Source: Spongilla lacustris (taxonomy: Eukaryota; Porifera; Demospongiae; Spongillida; Spongillidae). From it: a DNA stretch of 64,000 bases. Below, in pieces: positions 22,879 through 41,270 of this stretch. Positions within the stretch are counted from its first letter, which is position 1. Every line of letters starts with the position of its first letter. The DNA lies in contig OX442417.1 of assembly GCA_949361645.1 (NCBI GenBank), positions 14,931,954 to 14,995,953 of the forward strand, written 5' to 3'. Under the pieces are notes generated by a model, which was not told the DNA's origin, ran no database searches, and worked only from the letters and a program-made list of their open reading frames with translations. Made by a program: the position numbers and the translations under genes.

Positions 22879-23622
22879 TTAGTGCCTTGTCTCCTTGTCC
22901 TCAAGGAGCAGTCCTTTCTCTGTGTCGCCGGCTGTGGTTGGCTCGCTGGCTTCTTCGCTTGAGGCAGCCCCACTACCTGTACCCTTCTTGCGTTGCTGCA
23001 GGTGCTTGTACACGGCATACACACAGAGGCCGATGCAAGGATAGATACAGAGATGGATGATGAGAGAGAAGGCGGTGACACCGACAGAGACCCCCACTAT
23101 GAAGTTTATCAAGTTGGCTGCCATTTAGGAACGAATCAAAGAGAGAAACGCCATCATTGACTCCCCGCATGCACAAATGACATTACAAAAAGCACACCCA
23201 CAACATTCTCATTGTGGCTTACTTGGTCCACAGCTAGATTCGTCGCTGTTGTCTCCACAGTTGTTATATCCGTCACAAACCAAAGAGCTAGAAACACAAT
23301 TAGTGTTCTTACACTCGAAGAATGCGAATGAACAGTTGCCTGCAATGAAATCCATCATGCATTGTGTCCTCGCACGCGAGCAAACCCCTTCCTTACCTCG
23401 GCCGCATCGGTTTTCGTCGCTTCCGTCCGCACAGTTGGCAACCCCGTCACAAACTCGCTCGCTCTTTCCATTGAGGCATTTACCGTCTTTGCAAAGAAAC
23501 TGAACATTGAAGCAAATACCATATACTGCGTAAACGAGGAGACGCGTACTCTTCACGTTACATCATAGCACCGCGTACGTACCTGACACGAAAAAGGCGG
23601 TCAAAACCGTTATTCGCAGCAT
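22879..23622 (-). CDS. LDLa gene B: small membrane protein with two LDL-receptor class A domains
   Basis: Four compact exons on the minus strand: 23583-23622 (signal peptide MLRITVLTAFFVS), 23397-23525 (LDLa 1), 23223-23339 (LDLa 2) and 22879-23117 (membrane segment and tail). They total 525 bases, 174 residues, with phases closing. LDLa 1 shows CDGVANCADGSDENRC; LDLa 2 shows [16 protein letters not shown], each with six Cys. The hydrophobic segment (NLINFIVGVSVG...) is followed by basic residues and a tail ending [15 protein letters not shown], with the [DE]xxxL[LI] sorting signal. It is a tandem paralogue of LDLa gene A, sharing exon lengths, phases and tail motif. Introns are only about 55-110 bases. 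Its start lies 243 bases downstream of the GPATCH4 stop on the same strand. Confidence 0.9.
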
Positions 23623-23864
23623 TTGTCAAGTTGTAAGACTAATATGTAGATATTCTCTTATTGAAGAGAGGTGCACGCAATATGTACTATATTCATACCG
23701 TATTAAACATCCCACGTAACATTACAGAGTGCGATTTGAAATATCAGAATTCTTCAACTACACTAACCTGGTGCCTACAATATACAGTACAATAATCGGT
23801 AATCAATCACATCATTTATAATCAAAAACACATACACACAATGACATACACCCCAAGCTACTTT

Positions 23865-30293
<6,429 letters not shown>

Positions 30294-30715
30294 CACGTGT
30301 GCAAGGCTGAAATAATTAATCATAATAATATTATAGAAATTACTGTACATGTGGCCGATGTGGGTACGTCTGTGGGAATTGGCTTTCGCACAAAGAAGTT
30401 TAGAAGAATAGAAGGCAATTAGATGTAAATCTGCAGGACAAGGTACAGACGTCCCGTGACTTCTATTGAATCATCAATTTTAATCAATAATTGTGTGCTA
30501 CAATTGTACAATCTGTTTTGTAAACCTATTATTGTAAATTTTGTAATACTTATGGCTATAGTTAGACCCCGTGTGCTATTATTAGTAGCAAGTTGGCACG
30601 TGACTGAAGATGGTGCATTAAATGTGAATATTATAGTTACGGCCTGCATAAGCAAAAAGTTAGAAAAAATTGTTATAGTGACCTAGTTTAGCGTCTTATC
30701 TGGAAACGTCGAGAG
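30294..30715. promoter_or_regulatory. Candidate bidirectional promoter, GPATCH4 (-) / Rab8 (+)
   Basis: Only 422 bases separate the divergent start codons of GPATCH4 (30293) and Rab8 (30716). The region is A/T-rich, with no strong TATA box or CpG island visible. Two housekeeping genes head to head make a shared promoter likely. Transcription starts are not resolved. Confidence 0.6.
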
Positions 30716-33700
30716 ATGGCAAAGACATACGACTACCTATTCAAGCTACTCTTGATTGGAGACAGTGGTGTTGGAAAGACATGCATCCTGGTCAGGTTTT
30801 CAGAAGATGCTTTCAACTCTACCTTCATTTCAACAATAGGTTAGTTGACAACGCTTGGCGCTTTGGATTTTTGGCATTGTTTTGCTTCTCTATCCGCTGC
30901 TATCACCATTACCGCGACCTTCACTGTTAACGTGACGACCTTTCCCACTTTCGTCTCATAAGTAGTAGACCATTTAACGTTTGCGTGATAGATTACGGTT
31001 GTGGGGTGTGCAAGATTTGGATGTGTAGCTAGCCGCGAAGGCGCTATCGTGGGGGAGTGTAGGAGTAGCTAGGGCGTGTCGTAGCTAGAAAGGCGGGAAG
31101 GTGTTACCATACGTCCCCCCCCCCCCCACCCCCCCAACCCCCCTTAATATACTTGATGATAGAACAAGCATCTTGCGGCATGTTGCAGGTAGTACTGTTT
31201 TTTATACACGCTCCCGTTTGCAGTTGGATATATTGTCACATGTTCCCGATTTTTTTTTTTTTTTTTTTGGAGGGGGAGGAGTGGGCGGGTTTTATTTGAT
31301 GGTGGTAGATTGAGTGTGTTATTTTTAGTGAGGGATTTGCTAGAGCAGCTGCATTGTAGTGGCTTAAAAAGGAAGGAAGACCACATGTTGGGTGGGACGA
31401 GAGTCAACGAAGGAAGGCAGATATTTTGGGAAGCCAACACTTAGCTTTAGAACAAAAAATAAAGGTGGGAGGTGTACACCCTTGTGTTGAATCGCGTCTG
31501 GGCATGTCCATAATTGGTGTGTCTATTGTTGAGTTGATGTCCTGATCAGTGGGAGAAGGTTGAGGAAGGTGCTAATATATGAGATGCGTGGGGTTAAAAA
31601 CTACATGTACTTAAGGTGGGATGGTGGTTACTTAAGATCCCCTAGTACACATGTGCTGTGTGTGTATATGTGTGTGTTTGTGTTGATGGGAGCCATTTAT
31701 TTGTTTCTCGTGTAATCAAAATGACATGGCCTGTAATTGGAATATGTGTTAGGTTTAGATCAGTAATGGTAGCTTGTTGTGTTTGCACAATGGTCATCGT
31801 CAGGGTGTACATGTATGTGTGTTAGGTATGTGTGGGTGTGGTGAGTTAGTTATGTGTGGGGTGTGGTGTGTTTTTACTTATGTGTGAGGTGTGGGGCGTG
31901 GCTATGCAGTTAACTGGGAGGTGACCTTTCTGAGGAATGCAATCATACACATGCGCCTGCATGCACACACATACGCACACGCACACACATACACACATGC
32001 ACACACATACACACATGCACACACATACACACACGCACACATACACACACGCACACATACACACACGCACATACACACATGCACACACATACACATACAC
32101 ACACGCACACATGCACACACACATGCACACACACACATGCTCACACACACATGCACACAAACACATGCACACACACATGCACATGCACACACATGCACAC
32201 ACACATGCACACACACACACATGTGGGCTCTCATATAGCACCTTCATTTAAAAAGTGTCTCACCATTGAGTGAGGCAAAACCGTTTTGAATATAACTGTG
32301 CAGGAGGAGGAGGAGAAGTTGGTCCAAGTTAGAGACATCTTTTATGAGGAAGGTTATGATTGCAACACAAAGCTGTGTTGATTCAAAACTGTGGGGGTTA
32401 TCAGATGCACTCATAGGGCCAGATGGGCATGCTTAGGTGCCCCCCCCCCCCCCCCCCCCCCCCCCAACCTCACTGATTTGTCCTTGCAAGGAGGACATTT
32501 GATGGTTGGTTGTGTGGACATGATAAGTGATTTGGTGTATGTGTGGACTGCTGTATTGGCTTGGATCACCAGATCCACTGGGCTGAATTTACCTCCTTGT
32601 GTTTGCTCACTTTCCCTTCCACACACACACACACACACAACACACACACACCATCACTCCACCCCCCACCCCAACTAGGGATTGATTTCAAGATTCGGAC
32701 TGTGGATATTGACGGGAGGAAGATCAAGCTTCAGATATGGTGAGGGGCCTTTCGCCAAGAGGCTAAGGGGGTGGAAAGAGTATGCCGTACTGACGGACTC
32801 ATTGCCTTGTCAGGGACACTGCTGGCCAGGAGAGATTCAGGACCATCACAACTGCGTACTACAGAGGAGCGATGGTTAGTTGGTTACTATAGTTACATGT
32901 GTGTTCATTGGAAGGCTTTCTCTCTTTGTTTACTCCCTCTTCCTTAACCCTTTTTCTACTTAACCTTCATAAACTTCCTCTTAACCTCTTTCTTAACCCC
33001 TTCTCTACCTTTACCCTTCCTTTTTGTTAACCCTTTCTTTCCCTTAACCCTGTCACTTCCTTAATGCCTTCCCTATGTGCTATTTCCCTCACCTTCCCTT
33101 TGGCTTCTATCCTACTGTCTATCACTTTGATATTTTGTCTTTCCCCTCTTCTTCCTACTTTGTATTTTACATCCTCCAACTTGTTATTTATCCCCTTCCC
33201 CCTCCCTTCTCCCTTCCCCTTCCCTCTCCCTCCCCTCCCTTCTCCCTCCCCCTTCCCCCTCCCTCCCCTCCCTTCTCCCTCCCCCTTCCCCCTCCCTCCC
33301 CTCCCTTCTCCCTCCCCCCTCCCTCCCCTCCCTTCTCCCTCCCCCTTCCCCCTCCCTCCCCTCCCTCCCCCTTCCCCCTCCCTCCCCTCCCTTCCCCTCC
33401 CTCCCTTCCCCCTCCCTTCTCCCTCCCTCTCTCCCCCTCCCTTCCCCCTACCTCTCTTCCCCCTCCCTTACCCCTCCCCTCCACCCTCACCTCTCTCACC
33501 CTGTTTTCATTCCCCTCTCTACAGGGTATCATGTTGGTGTACGATGTGACCAGCGAGAAGTCATTTGACAACATCCGAAACTGGATTCGGAACATTGAAG
33601 AAGTTAGTATTTCCTAGAGCTGTCCACTGTACATGTAGCTGTCCACTGTACATGTAGCTGTCCACTGTACATATAGCTGTCTACTGTACATGTAGCTGTC

Positions 33701-36700
33701 CACTATACATGTAGCTGTCCACTGTACATATAGCTGTCTACTGTACATGTAGCTGTCTACTGTACATGTAGCTGTCCACTGTACATGTAGCTGTCCACTG
33801 TACATGTAGCTGTCCACTGTACATGTAGCTGTCCACTGTACATGTAGCTGTCCACTGTACATGTAGCTGTCCACTGTACATGTAGCTGTCCACTGTACAT
33901 GTAGCTGTCCACTGTAATGTAGCTGTCCACTGTACATGTAGCTGTCCACTGTACATGTAGCTGTCCACTGTACATGTAGCTGTCCACTGTACATGTAGCT
34001 GTCCACTATACATGTAGCTGTCCACTGTAATGTAGCTGTCCACTGTAATGTAGCTGTCCACTGTACATGTAGCTGTCCACTGTACATGTAGCTGTCTACT
34101 GTACATGTAGCTGTCCACTGTAATGTAGCTGTCCACTGTACATGTAGCTGTCCACTGTACATGTAGCTGTCCACTATACACATAACTACGTTGTAGAGCT
34201 GTTTCGCACCATGAGATCAAGTGTTGTGTGCCATAGTTTTACTGTTAAGATTCATGTGGTAAAAAGTGTTTTGAAGACTTGCATTTATATGATGAACAGC
34301 TGTGTGCAGTCGTTGACCTGTTTATCTTTACTAATGGGAAAATTGTGTCACGTAGTGACAGATGCCTGCTTGAAGTGGATGTGTGTTTTATGTGATGACC
34401 TTGCTGTGTTTGTGGTGAAGTGCTTGTGATGCGTACATGTGTGCTTGTGATGTGCTGCATGTGTGTGTGCATGTGATGTGTGTGCATGTGTGTGTGCATG
34501 TGTGTGCATGTGTGTACACGTAATGTGTGTGCACGTGATATGTGCATGTGATGCGTGCATGTGATGTGTGCATGTGTGTGTGCATGTGTGTGTGTGCACG
34601 TGTGTGTGTACACGTGATGTGTGTACACGTGATGTGTGCATGTGTGTGCACATGATGTGTGCATGTGACTCACACATGCCACCTTAAGCCTCCAGCTGTT
34701 TACACACCACACCCTACACTCACACCCAAGTCAGGACTTAGCACAATTATTACACTATATGTCCCATGTGATGTAGGGGCACACTCTATATGCCCCATGT
34801 GATGTAGGGGCACACACTATATGCCCCATGTGATGTAGGGGCACACACTATAAGTATATGCCCCATGTGATGTAGGGGCACACACTATATGCCCCATGTG
34901 ATGTAGGGGCACACACTATATGCCCCATGTGATGTAGGGGCACACTCTATATGCCCCATGTGATGTAGGGGCACACACTATATGCTCCATGTGATGTAGG
35001 GGCACACACTATATGCCCCATGTGATGTAGGGGCACACACTATATGCCCCATGTGATGTAGGGGCACACACTATATGCCCCATGTGATGTAGGGGCACAC
35101 ACTATATGCCCCATGTGATGTAGGGGCACACACTATATGCCCCATGTGATGTAGGGGCACACACTATATGCCCCATGTGATGTAGGGGCACACACTATAT
35201 GCCCCATGTGATGTAGGGGCACACTCTATATGCCCCATGTGATGTAGGGGCACACACTATATGCCCCATGTGATTTAGGGGCACACACTATATGCCCCAT
35301 GTGATGTAGGGGCACACACTATATGCCCCATGTGATGTAGGGGCACACACTATATGCCCCATGTGATGTAGGGGCACACTATATGCCCCATGTGGTGTAG
35401 GGGCACACACTATATGCCCCATGTGATGTAGGGGCACACTCTATATGCCCCATGTGATGTAGGGGCACACACTATATGCCCCATGTGATGTATGGGCACA
35501 CTATATGCCCCATGTGATGTAGGGGCGCACACCCGAGGTCATTGTTATCAGGTACAACTTAGTGGGATGGTACTCAGGACTTAGTAGTGTTTAGACATCA
35601 CAATGACATCATAGTTGGCCTAGTCCATTTCCAAGGTTGACTGGGATATGTGTCATGGACCATTTGTTTATGTGGAGGGACCAGCTAAGAGGATAAACAA
35701 AGGTGTTGTATTTCATGGATGGTGGTGGGTGGGGCACATGGGTGGTGGTGGGTGGGGCACATGGATGGTGGTGGGTGGGGCACATGGGTGGTGGGTGGGG
35801 CACATGGGTGGTGGGTGGGGCACATGGGTGGTGGTGGGTGGGGCACATGAATGGTGGTGGGTGGGGCACATGGATGGTGATGGGTGGGGCACATGGATGG
35901 TGATGGGTGGGGCACATGGATGGTGGTGGGTGGAGCACATGGATGGTAGTGGGTGGGGCACATGGATGGTGATGGGTGGGGCACATTAGTTCTGTTAGCA
36001 CTCGCATAAGCAGCTCAATCTGCAATCGGGTTGGTTAGAAATCCAATAAACAAGGACCAAGCCATTTTAATTAGTTGCACCCCTCAAGCCAACAGAATAG
36101 CAGTTCTGCAGAGGAATTTCCCTGTGTGACCCCAGCAGCTTTACCAACGTGTGTATATGAAGAAATAATGTACCCACTAGCCTCACCCTCAGTAAAACCT
36201 AGAACCTTGTCCCTAAGTACATGCTAGAACCTTGTGTCTCAATATCCTAGACAGTATCCTAGAACCTTGTGTCTCAATATCCTAGACAGTATCCTACAAC
36301 CTTGTGTCTCAATATCCTAGACAGTATCCTAGAACCTTGTGTCTCAATATCCTATACAGTATCCTAGTCTCAATATCCTAGACAGTATCCTAGAACCTTG
36401 TGTCTCAATATCCTATACAGTATCCTTGAACCTTGTGTCTCAATATCCTAGACAGTATCCTACAACCTTGTGTCTCAATATCCTAGACAGTATCCTAGAA
36501 CATTGTGTCTCAATATCCTATACAGTATCCTAGTCTCAATATCCTAGACAGTATCCTAGAACCTTGTGTCTCAATATCCTATACAGTATCCTTGAACCTT
36601 GTGTCTCAATATCCTAGACAGTATCCTAGAATCTTGTCTCAATATCGTAGACAGCTCCCTCAGCATCCTAGAATCTTTGCCATATTGTTAGTTCCACATG

Positions 36701-39478
36701 AGGGCAGGTTTGTGAGGTCTGCTGGTGAGGTTGTATTCATCATGTCCCACAGAACGCAGCATCCGATGTGGAGAAGATGATTCTAGGGAACAAGTGTGAC
36801 CTCGCTGACTCCAGAATGGTCAGCAAAGAGAGAGGACAATTGGTAAGAGATGCATACCCAGAGTGTGGTGTGTGCCCTGAGTGTGGTGTGTACCCTGAGT
36901 GTGGTGTGAGAGTGTGGTGTGTACCCTGAGTGTGGTGCGTACCCTGAGTATGGTGCGTACCCTGAGTGTGGTGTGTGCCCTGAGTGTGGTGTGTGAGTGT
37001 GGTGTGTGAGTGTGGTGTGTACCCTGAGTGTGGTGTGTACCCTGAGTGTGGTGTGTACCCTGAGTGTGGTGCGTACCCTGAGTGTGGTGCGTACCCTGAG
37101 TGTGGTGTGTACCCTGAGTGTGGTGTGTGCCCTGAGTGTGGTGTGTGCCCTGAGTGTGGTGCGTACCCTGAGTGTGGTGTGTGCCCTGAGTGTGGTGCGT
37201 ACCCTGAGTGTGGTGTGTGCCCTGAGTGTGGTGTGTGCCCTGAGTGTGGTGCGTACCCTGAGTGTGGTGTGTGCCCTGAGTGTGGTGCGTACCCTGAGTG
37301 TGGTGTGTGCATTCTCCTAACATGTGGCACAGCTGGAGGAGGGGGAGGGGAGGAGGCAGGTGTGGTTAACACAGGGCCCAAGATGGATGCTGGTCATTGG
37401 AAGAATCAGGGCTTGGAATCATGACATGATAGTTGGGATTTGGGGACAAAGGGGGTGAGAGACTTGATTCTTTTAAAATTTAATTTTCGTGAATATTATG
37501 GCTGGATCGAATGTTAGCAAACATGTGACAAATGTCAATGCCCAGTCCCTGTCACTGCGAAAGTGAAAGTTAGATTGTTTACCACATTGCTCACTTGCAG
37601 CTTGCAGATGAGCATGGAGTGAAGTTCATGGAAACCAGTGCAAAGTCAGGCCTCAACGTGGAGTCGGTAAGGATTTGCAAGGGAGGGCTGGAGGCAACAT
37701 CGATAGTGAAGCTAGTTGCCTTGTTGGCCCCAAAGTTTTTTTTTTTTTTTTCACGTGCGTTTGTCTATACATAGTACATGTACATTCTGTAATGGTGATG
37801 TAATAGTGTCATATGATTTACTGTGCATGTAGGCAGCACTCTTCAATCCAACCTGATTGTTTATTCACGAGGTGTGGGTCCCAAAGGAATGTATTGAATA
37901 TGGACTGACACAACATTCAGACACTTGGAGACTGCAGTGGTGGCTGCAGCAAGGGTGTGGGAGTCAGTGGTGGTAGCGCTGCAATTAGGTGTACTGACCA
38001 GGCTAAAAGGATGGAAAGGTTTACACAGTTGTGATGCCACTAGTCAGTATCCCCCATAGTATAGTCCTTCCACGCTATATCCCCCTCCTCCCCCCCTTCC
38101 CCCTCCTCCCCCTTCCCCCTCCCCCCCCCCCCCCCCCCCGTAGTATGGTCCTCCAAGCTCTAGTTTCCCTCCCCTTCCCACCAATCCCTTTTTAGTGTTT
38201 GATGAAGCTAAAAGTGAACAGCTACACGTGTGTGGAACAAGCTATGTACCTCTTCCATCTCCCCCAATCCTAACCCCAAATAATAATAATTAATCAATGA
38301 ATAATGATGTGCCATTAGTGCCAGTGTTCAGTTGCTTTTTAGCTTCCTCTATTGAATGCGCTTGTCCCCACCCCACCGCCTTACTCCTCTCCCTCCCCTT
38401 CTCCATCCTCCCCTTCTCTTCCCTCCTCCCCTTCTCCTCCCTCCTCTTCTCCTTTCCCTCCTCCCCTTCCATTCTGCATGCAATTTTTATAACCATTTAT
38501 GTTGGGTTTTGTGGTAAAAAGCTTGATGTGCAAACATGTTTTCTGTTGTGATCCTGTGTTGTGGGCAGTGCAGAAATAACAAGGGAGCAGGGTGTTCCCA
38601 AGGAAAGCAGGGAGATGGCGCACGGTTGTAATCATGCAGATTGACTTAGTGGTCTCCAGGTCTGTAGTTGTGACCACCGTAACACATGAGGACCACCATG
38701 ACACATAACACATGAGGACCACCATGGCACACATCACATGAGGACCACCATGACACATAACACATGAGGACCACCATGACACATAACATATGAGGACCAC
38801 CATGACACATAACACATGAGGACCACCATAACACATTACACATGAGGACCACCATGACACTTAGCTATTATGTAGGATTAACTACTCCATATGTTATGGT
38901 AGTCCTCATCTGTTATGGTGGTTCTCATCTGTTATACACTGGATTATAGCCATTCTCTACATCGCGAGCTTTCATATTTCAAAGGTATTAATTATGACCT
39001 TCTAGGAGTGGGGAATGTGGAGTTGTATGAAGACAGCCATGGTATTAGGCATGGCACCCACTGTAGATTAAAAAAAAAACTGCTGTCGCATCACAAATTG
39101 CGGTGTAGTAGTGTGTGACACAAGGTCATTGTTGCATAGCATCATTTGTGATGCATGTTTTGTGTGATTAATTGGCACACCAGGTCTAGATTAACTACCA
39201 GTCCCCAGCCCCAGGTCTAGATTAACTACCAGTCCCCAGCCCCTTTGTTCCATTATAGTTCATGTTACGAGGAGAATTGACCACATTTGTGCAGTTGATT
39301 ATTGGGGTCATGCAATCAAGGAGAGCAGTAGCCAGCCATTAACACGTTACTTGTTATGTATGGGAGTGTGGCTGACTTAACGTTAAGATTTGTAGTTTGA
39401 TTTCTAATTCTTTTTTATCAGGCCTTCACTGCACTAGCCAAAGACATAAAGAATAAGATGGATCGTAGACATGTGAGT

Positions 39479-39535
<57 letters not shown>

Positions 39536-39879
39536 ATGGTGAGTTGTTTGTGTGTGTGTATGTACATGTATGGTGTGTTGTGTGTTGTGTGTATGTACAT
39601 GTATGGTGTGTTGTGTGTTGTGTGTATGTACATGTATGGTGTGTTGTGTGTATGTACATGTATGGTGTGTTGTGTGCATGTATGGTGGTGTGTGTTGTGT
39701 GCATGTATGGTGGTGTATGTTTTGTGCATATGTGTATGTGTGTGCATGTGGTGTGTGCATGTACATGGACCTAGTTCATTGCCAGCCACTCCTCACAGGT
39801 TGATCCCAGCGGTCAGGTTAAAAAAGACATAGTACTTGAACAAAATAGCTCCACGGGTACAAAGAAGGGATGCTGCTGA
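30716..39879 (+). CDS. RAB8: Rab8 small GTPase
   Basis: Eight exons: 30716-30839, 32679-32739, 32814-32874, 33525-33602, 36753-36842, 37601-37666, 39422-39472, 39799-39879. They total 612 bases, 203 residues, all phases closing. Motifs: P-loop GDSGVGKT (15-22), TFISTIGIDF switch I/effector region, DTAGQE (63-68), NKCD (121-124), SAK (151-153) and C-terminal CC (202-203) for geranylgeranylation. [14 protein letters not shown] and [14 protein letters not shown] are Rab8 rather than Rab10. It controls exocytic traffic from Golgi/recycling endosomes to the plasma membrane and cilium. A poly(A) signal AATAAA lies at 40079-40084. The gene is over 9 kb only because most introns contain tandem repeats; the short intron after exon 2 (74 bases) does not. 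Start codon and start sequence [18 protein letters not shown] match the family exactly. Confidence 0.97.
31943..32222. repeat. CA-rich microsatellite in Rab8 intron 1
   Basis: About 280 bases of cacacacatg/acacacgcac-type variants. Its open frames are artefacts. Confidence 0.95.
32437..32465. repeat. Poly-C tract in Rab8 intron 1
   Basis: About 28 cytosines in a row; length in the assembly is unreliable. Confidence 0.95.
33186..33485. repeat. Pyrimidine (CCCTTC-type) tract in Rab8 intron 3
   Basis: About 300 bases of almost pure C/T on the + strand, in degenerate ccctcccctcccttctccctc units. It ends shortly before the exon 4 acceptor and might extend its polypyrimidine tract. Such mirror-like tracts can form triplex DNA. 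Confidence 0.92.
33613..34187 (+). repeat. 19-base minisatellite, about 30 copies, in Rab8 intron 4
   Basis: Unit ctgtccactgtacatgtag, starting just after the exon 4 donor. Some copies lack two bases (tgtaatgtag) or change one base. The tgtacatgta core is itself palindromic. Confidence 0.96.
34430..34668. repeat. TG-rich microsatellite in Rab8 intron 4
   Basis: gtgtgcatgtg/atgtgtgtacacgtg variants over about 240 bases. Confidence 0.92.
34764..35528 (+). repeat. 31-base minisatellite, about 24 copies, in Rab8 intron 4
   Basis: Unit contains tatgccccatgtgatgtagg and ggcacacac, with very few differences between copies. There are no unique spacers, so it is not a CRISPR array. Confidence 0.96.
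35715..35987 (+). repeat. 23-base minisatellite, about 12 copies, in Rab8 intron 4
   Basis: Unit atggtggtgggtggggcaca with gtg/gat and length variants (20 and 23 bases). Confidence 0.95.
36180..36645 (+). repeat. Minisatellite of about 35-base units in Rab8 intron 4
   Basis: Units contain agaaccttgtgtctcaatat and cctagacagtatc. Some copies are shortened, and a higher-order duplication (about 166 bases) is visible between 36330 and 36620. Confidence 0.93.
36852..37315 (+). repeat. 17-18-base minisatellite, about 25 copies, in Rab8 intron 5
   Basis: Unit accctgagtgtggtgtgt with gtgc/gtac variants. It starts right after the exon 5 donor. Confidence 0.95.
38683..38862 (+). repeat. Minisatellite of about 26 bases in Rab8 intron 6
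   Basis: Seven or so copies of a unit reading atgaggaccaccatgacaca. Confidence 0.92.
39479..39760. repeat. TG microsatellite and related short repeats in Rab8 intron 7
   Basis: A (TG)n run of about 50 bases is followed by several gtatgtacatgtatggtgtg units, starting right after the exon 7 donor. Confidence 0.94.
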
Positions 39880-40084
39880 GTGGCTGGACGCTGTCCTCCT
39901 TTCATTTAAACACTACCTGTTGCCCCCAAGTACTGACTGTGTGCGTTGATAGAAATGTAGAACCACTTTTTACTAAACTTTTTTTTTTCTTCTGTTGATT
40001 GCTGTGTTCATTTGCAACTGGAAAAGCTAATATACCCCAGTATTATTATGTGAGTGTTGCTGTGTCCTTTTGTTCTGTAATAAA

Positions 40085-40890
40085 GTTTATTTCTTATCTA
40101 AATTTGTATACGTGTAAGTGTGGTAAAGTGTGTGGTGTGTACAGCTCTGTGTGCTAGTATTAACAACTGTGTGAAGCCACAAGGCTTTCATAGACCCACT
40201 GCCTTTATTCTTTAAAAGTGACACCCTCCCCCCTGCCTTGGAACTGTCCTTTTAGCACACACACACACACACACCTGCCCTGACGAATAGACATGCCACT
40301 GTATTGGGGATAAGCTAGTCAGGTGTGGTCACAAGTCATCTTGCCTAGGAGCCCTTGGTGAATGGAGCTACTATATCCAGGATAACAGGTAAGGCTTGAT
40401 TTGACAGGTGGAGGCATTGATTGATGTTGATATTGCAAGCACTGACAACCTCATCACATGCACACTTCCTTTGACAAGTGATGCCATCTTTGAATCTGGC
40501 TCCCAGGAGGAAAAAGTGGCAAGCAAGGTACACTTGCCCTCTTTTGTCCCTTCAATGGGATGGGCCTAAAGCAAATGGAGGGAGACCACTGCACTCTCAT
40601 ACAAGGGGAACAAAGCCTAGGCTACACCATAACCGCAGTTATGTCATAGCGGGACTTGCTTATGTTGCATGTCTAAGAGGCTCACACGCCAAATGGAGAA
40701 GTGGGCTGGAGATTGTGGAACTAGTCTCGTACCCAGACCCAAAAGAATTACAGAATGGTTTGAAAAATACCCCCATTGCGACATGAGTAGCGGGGGTCCA
40801 TTCAGATCATCATTTATATGAATTCAGTGCAGCACGAATTTTGCTCCACAGCCAACTCGCACTTACTCAACGGTCAAGGATGTAATATCG
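40085..40890. other. Intergenic region after Rab8
   Basis: Contains a short CA run (40257-40274) and, at 40725-40742, a copy of the agtctcgtacccagaccc transposon end. No coding similarity was recognised. Confidence 0.4.
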
Positions 40891-40901
40891 CGGGTCACCC
40901 T

Positions 40902-40958
40902 TAGTTGGGCGTAGCCCGACCTTCGCGTATTGCGCGAAGGTCGGGCTACGCCCAACTA
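40902..40958. mobile_element. 57-base palindromic mini-element with 9-base target duplication
   Basis: A perfect hairpin with 26-base arms (tagttgggcgtagcccgacc...) and a 5-base loop, flanked on each side by ggtcaccct (40893-40901 and 40959-40967). One arm-like copy (gcgaaggtcgggctatgccc) also occurs at about 24797-24820, so the sequence is dispersed in the genome. Confidence 0.85.
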
Positions 40959-41270
40959 GGTCACCCTTTTGGGCCCGAACAAACATAACTCATTATAATT
41001 CCCGGCCATGCTTATAATTATAACCATACTTTTTTATAGATCAGCACCACTTCTGTTGTTCCAAAACTTTTCAAAGACAGTACTAACCGCTGCACACAAA
41101 ATGGTTAATTAACCATACCGGTAGAATTGTAAATGGCAATCGGAATAACTTAGTATCGATTGTAGATGTTATCGATGTTCTGTATTGAGTACTTCACAAC
41201 AGGCTGTTTCCCTATTGTAAAACATATTGGATCTTGCACTAATTCCTTGCCATCACTCCGAGGTCTGACT

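Noticed and set aside
33614..34220. Long minus-strand frames repeating [22 protein letters not shown] sequence
   Set aside because: They arise from the 19-base minisatellite, whose three frames all lack stops.
34764..35528. CRISPR-like array of regularly spaced repeats
   Set aside because: Units are contiguous with no unique spacers, and the array lies in an animal Rab8 intron; it is a minisatellite.
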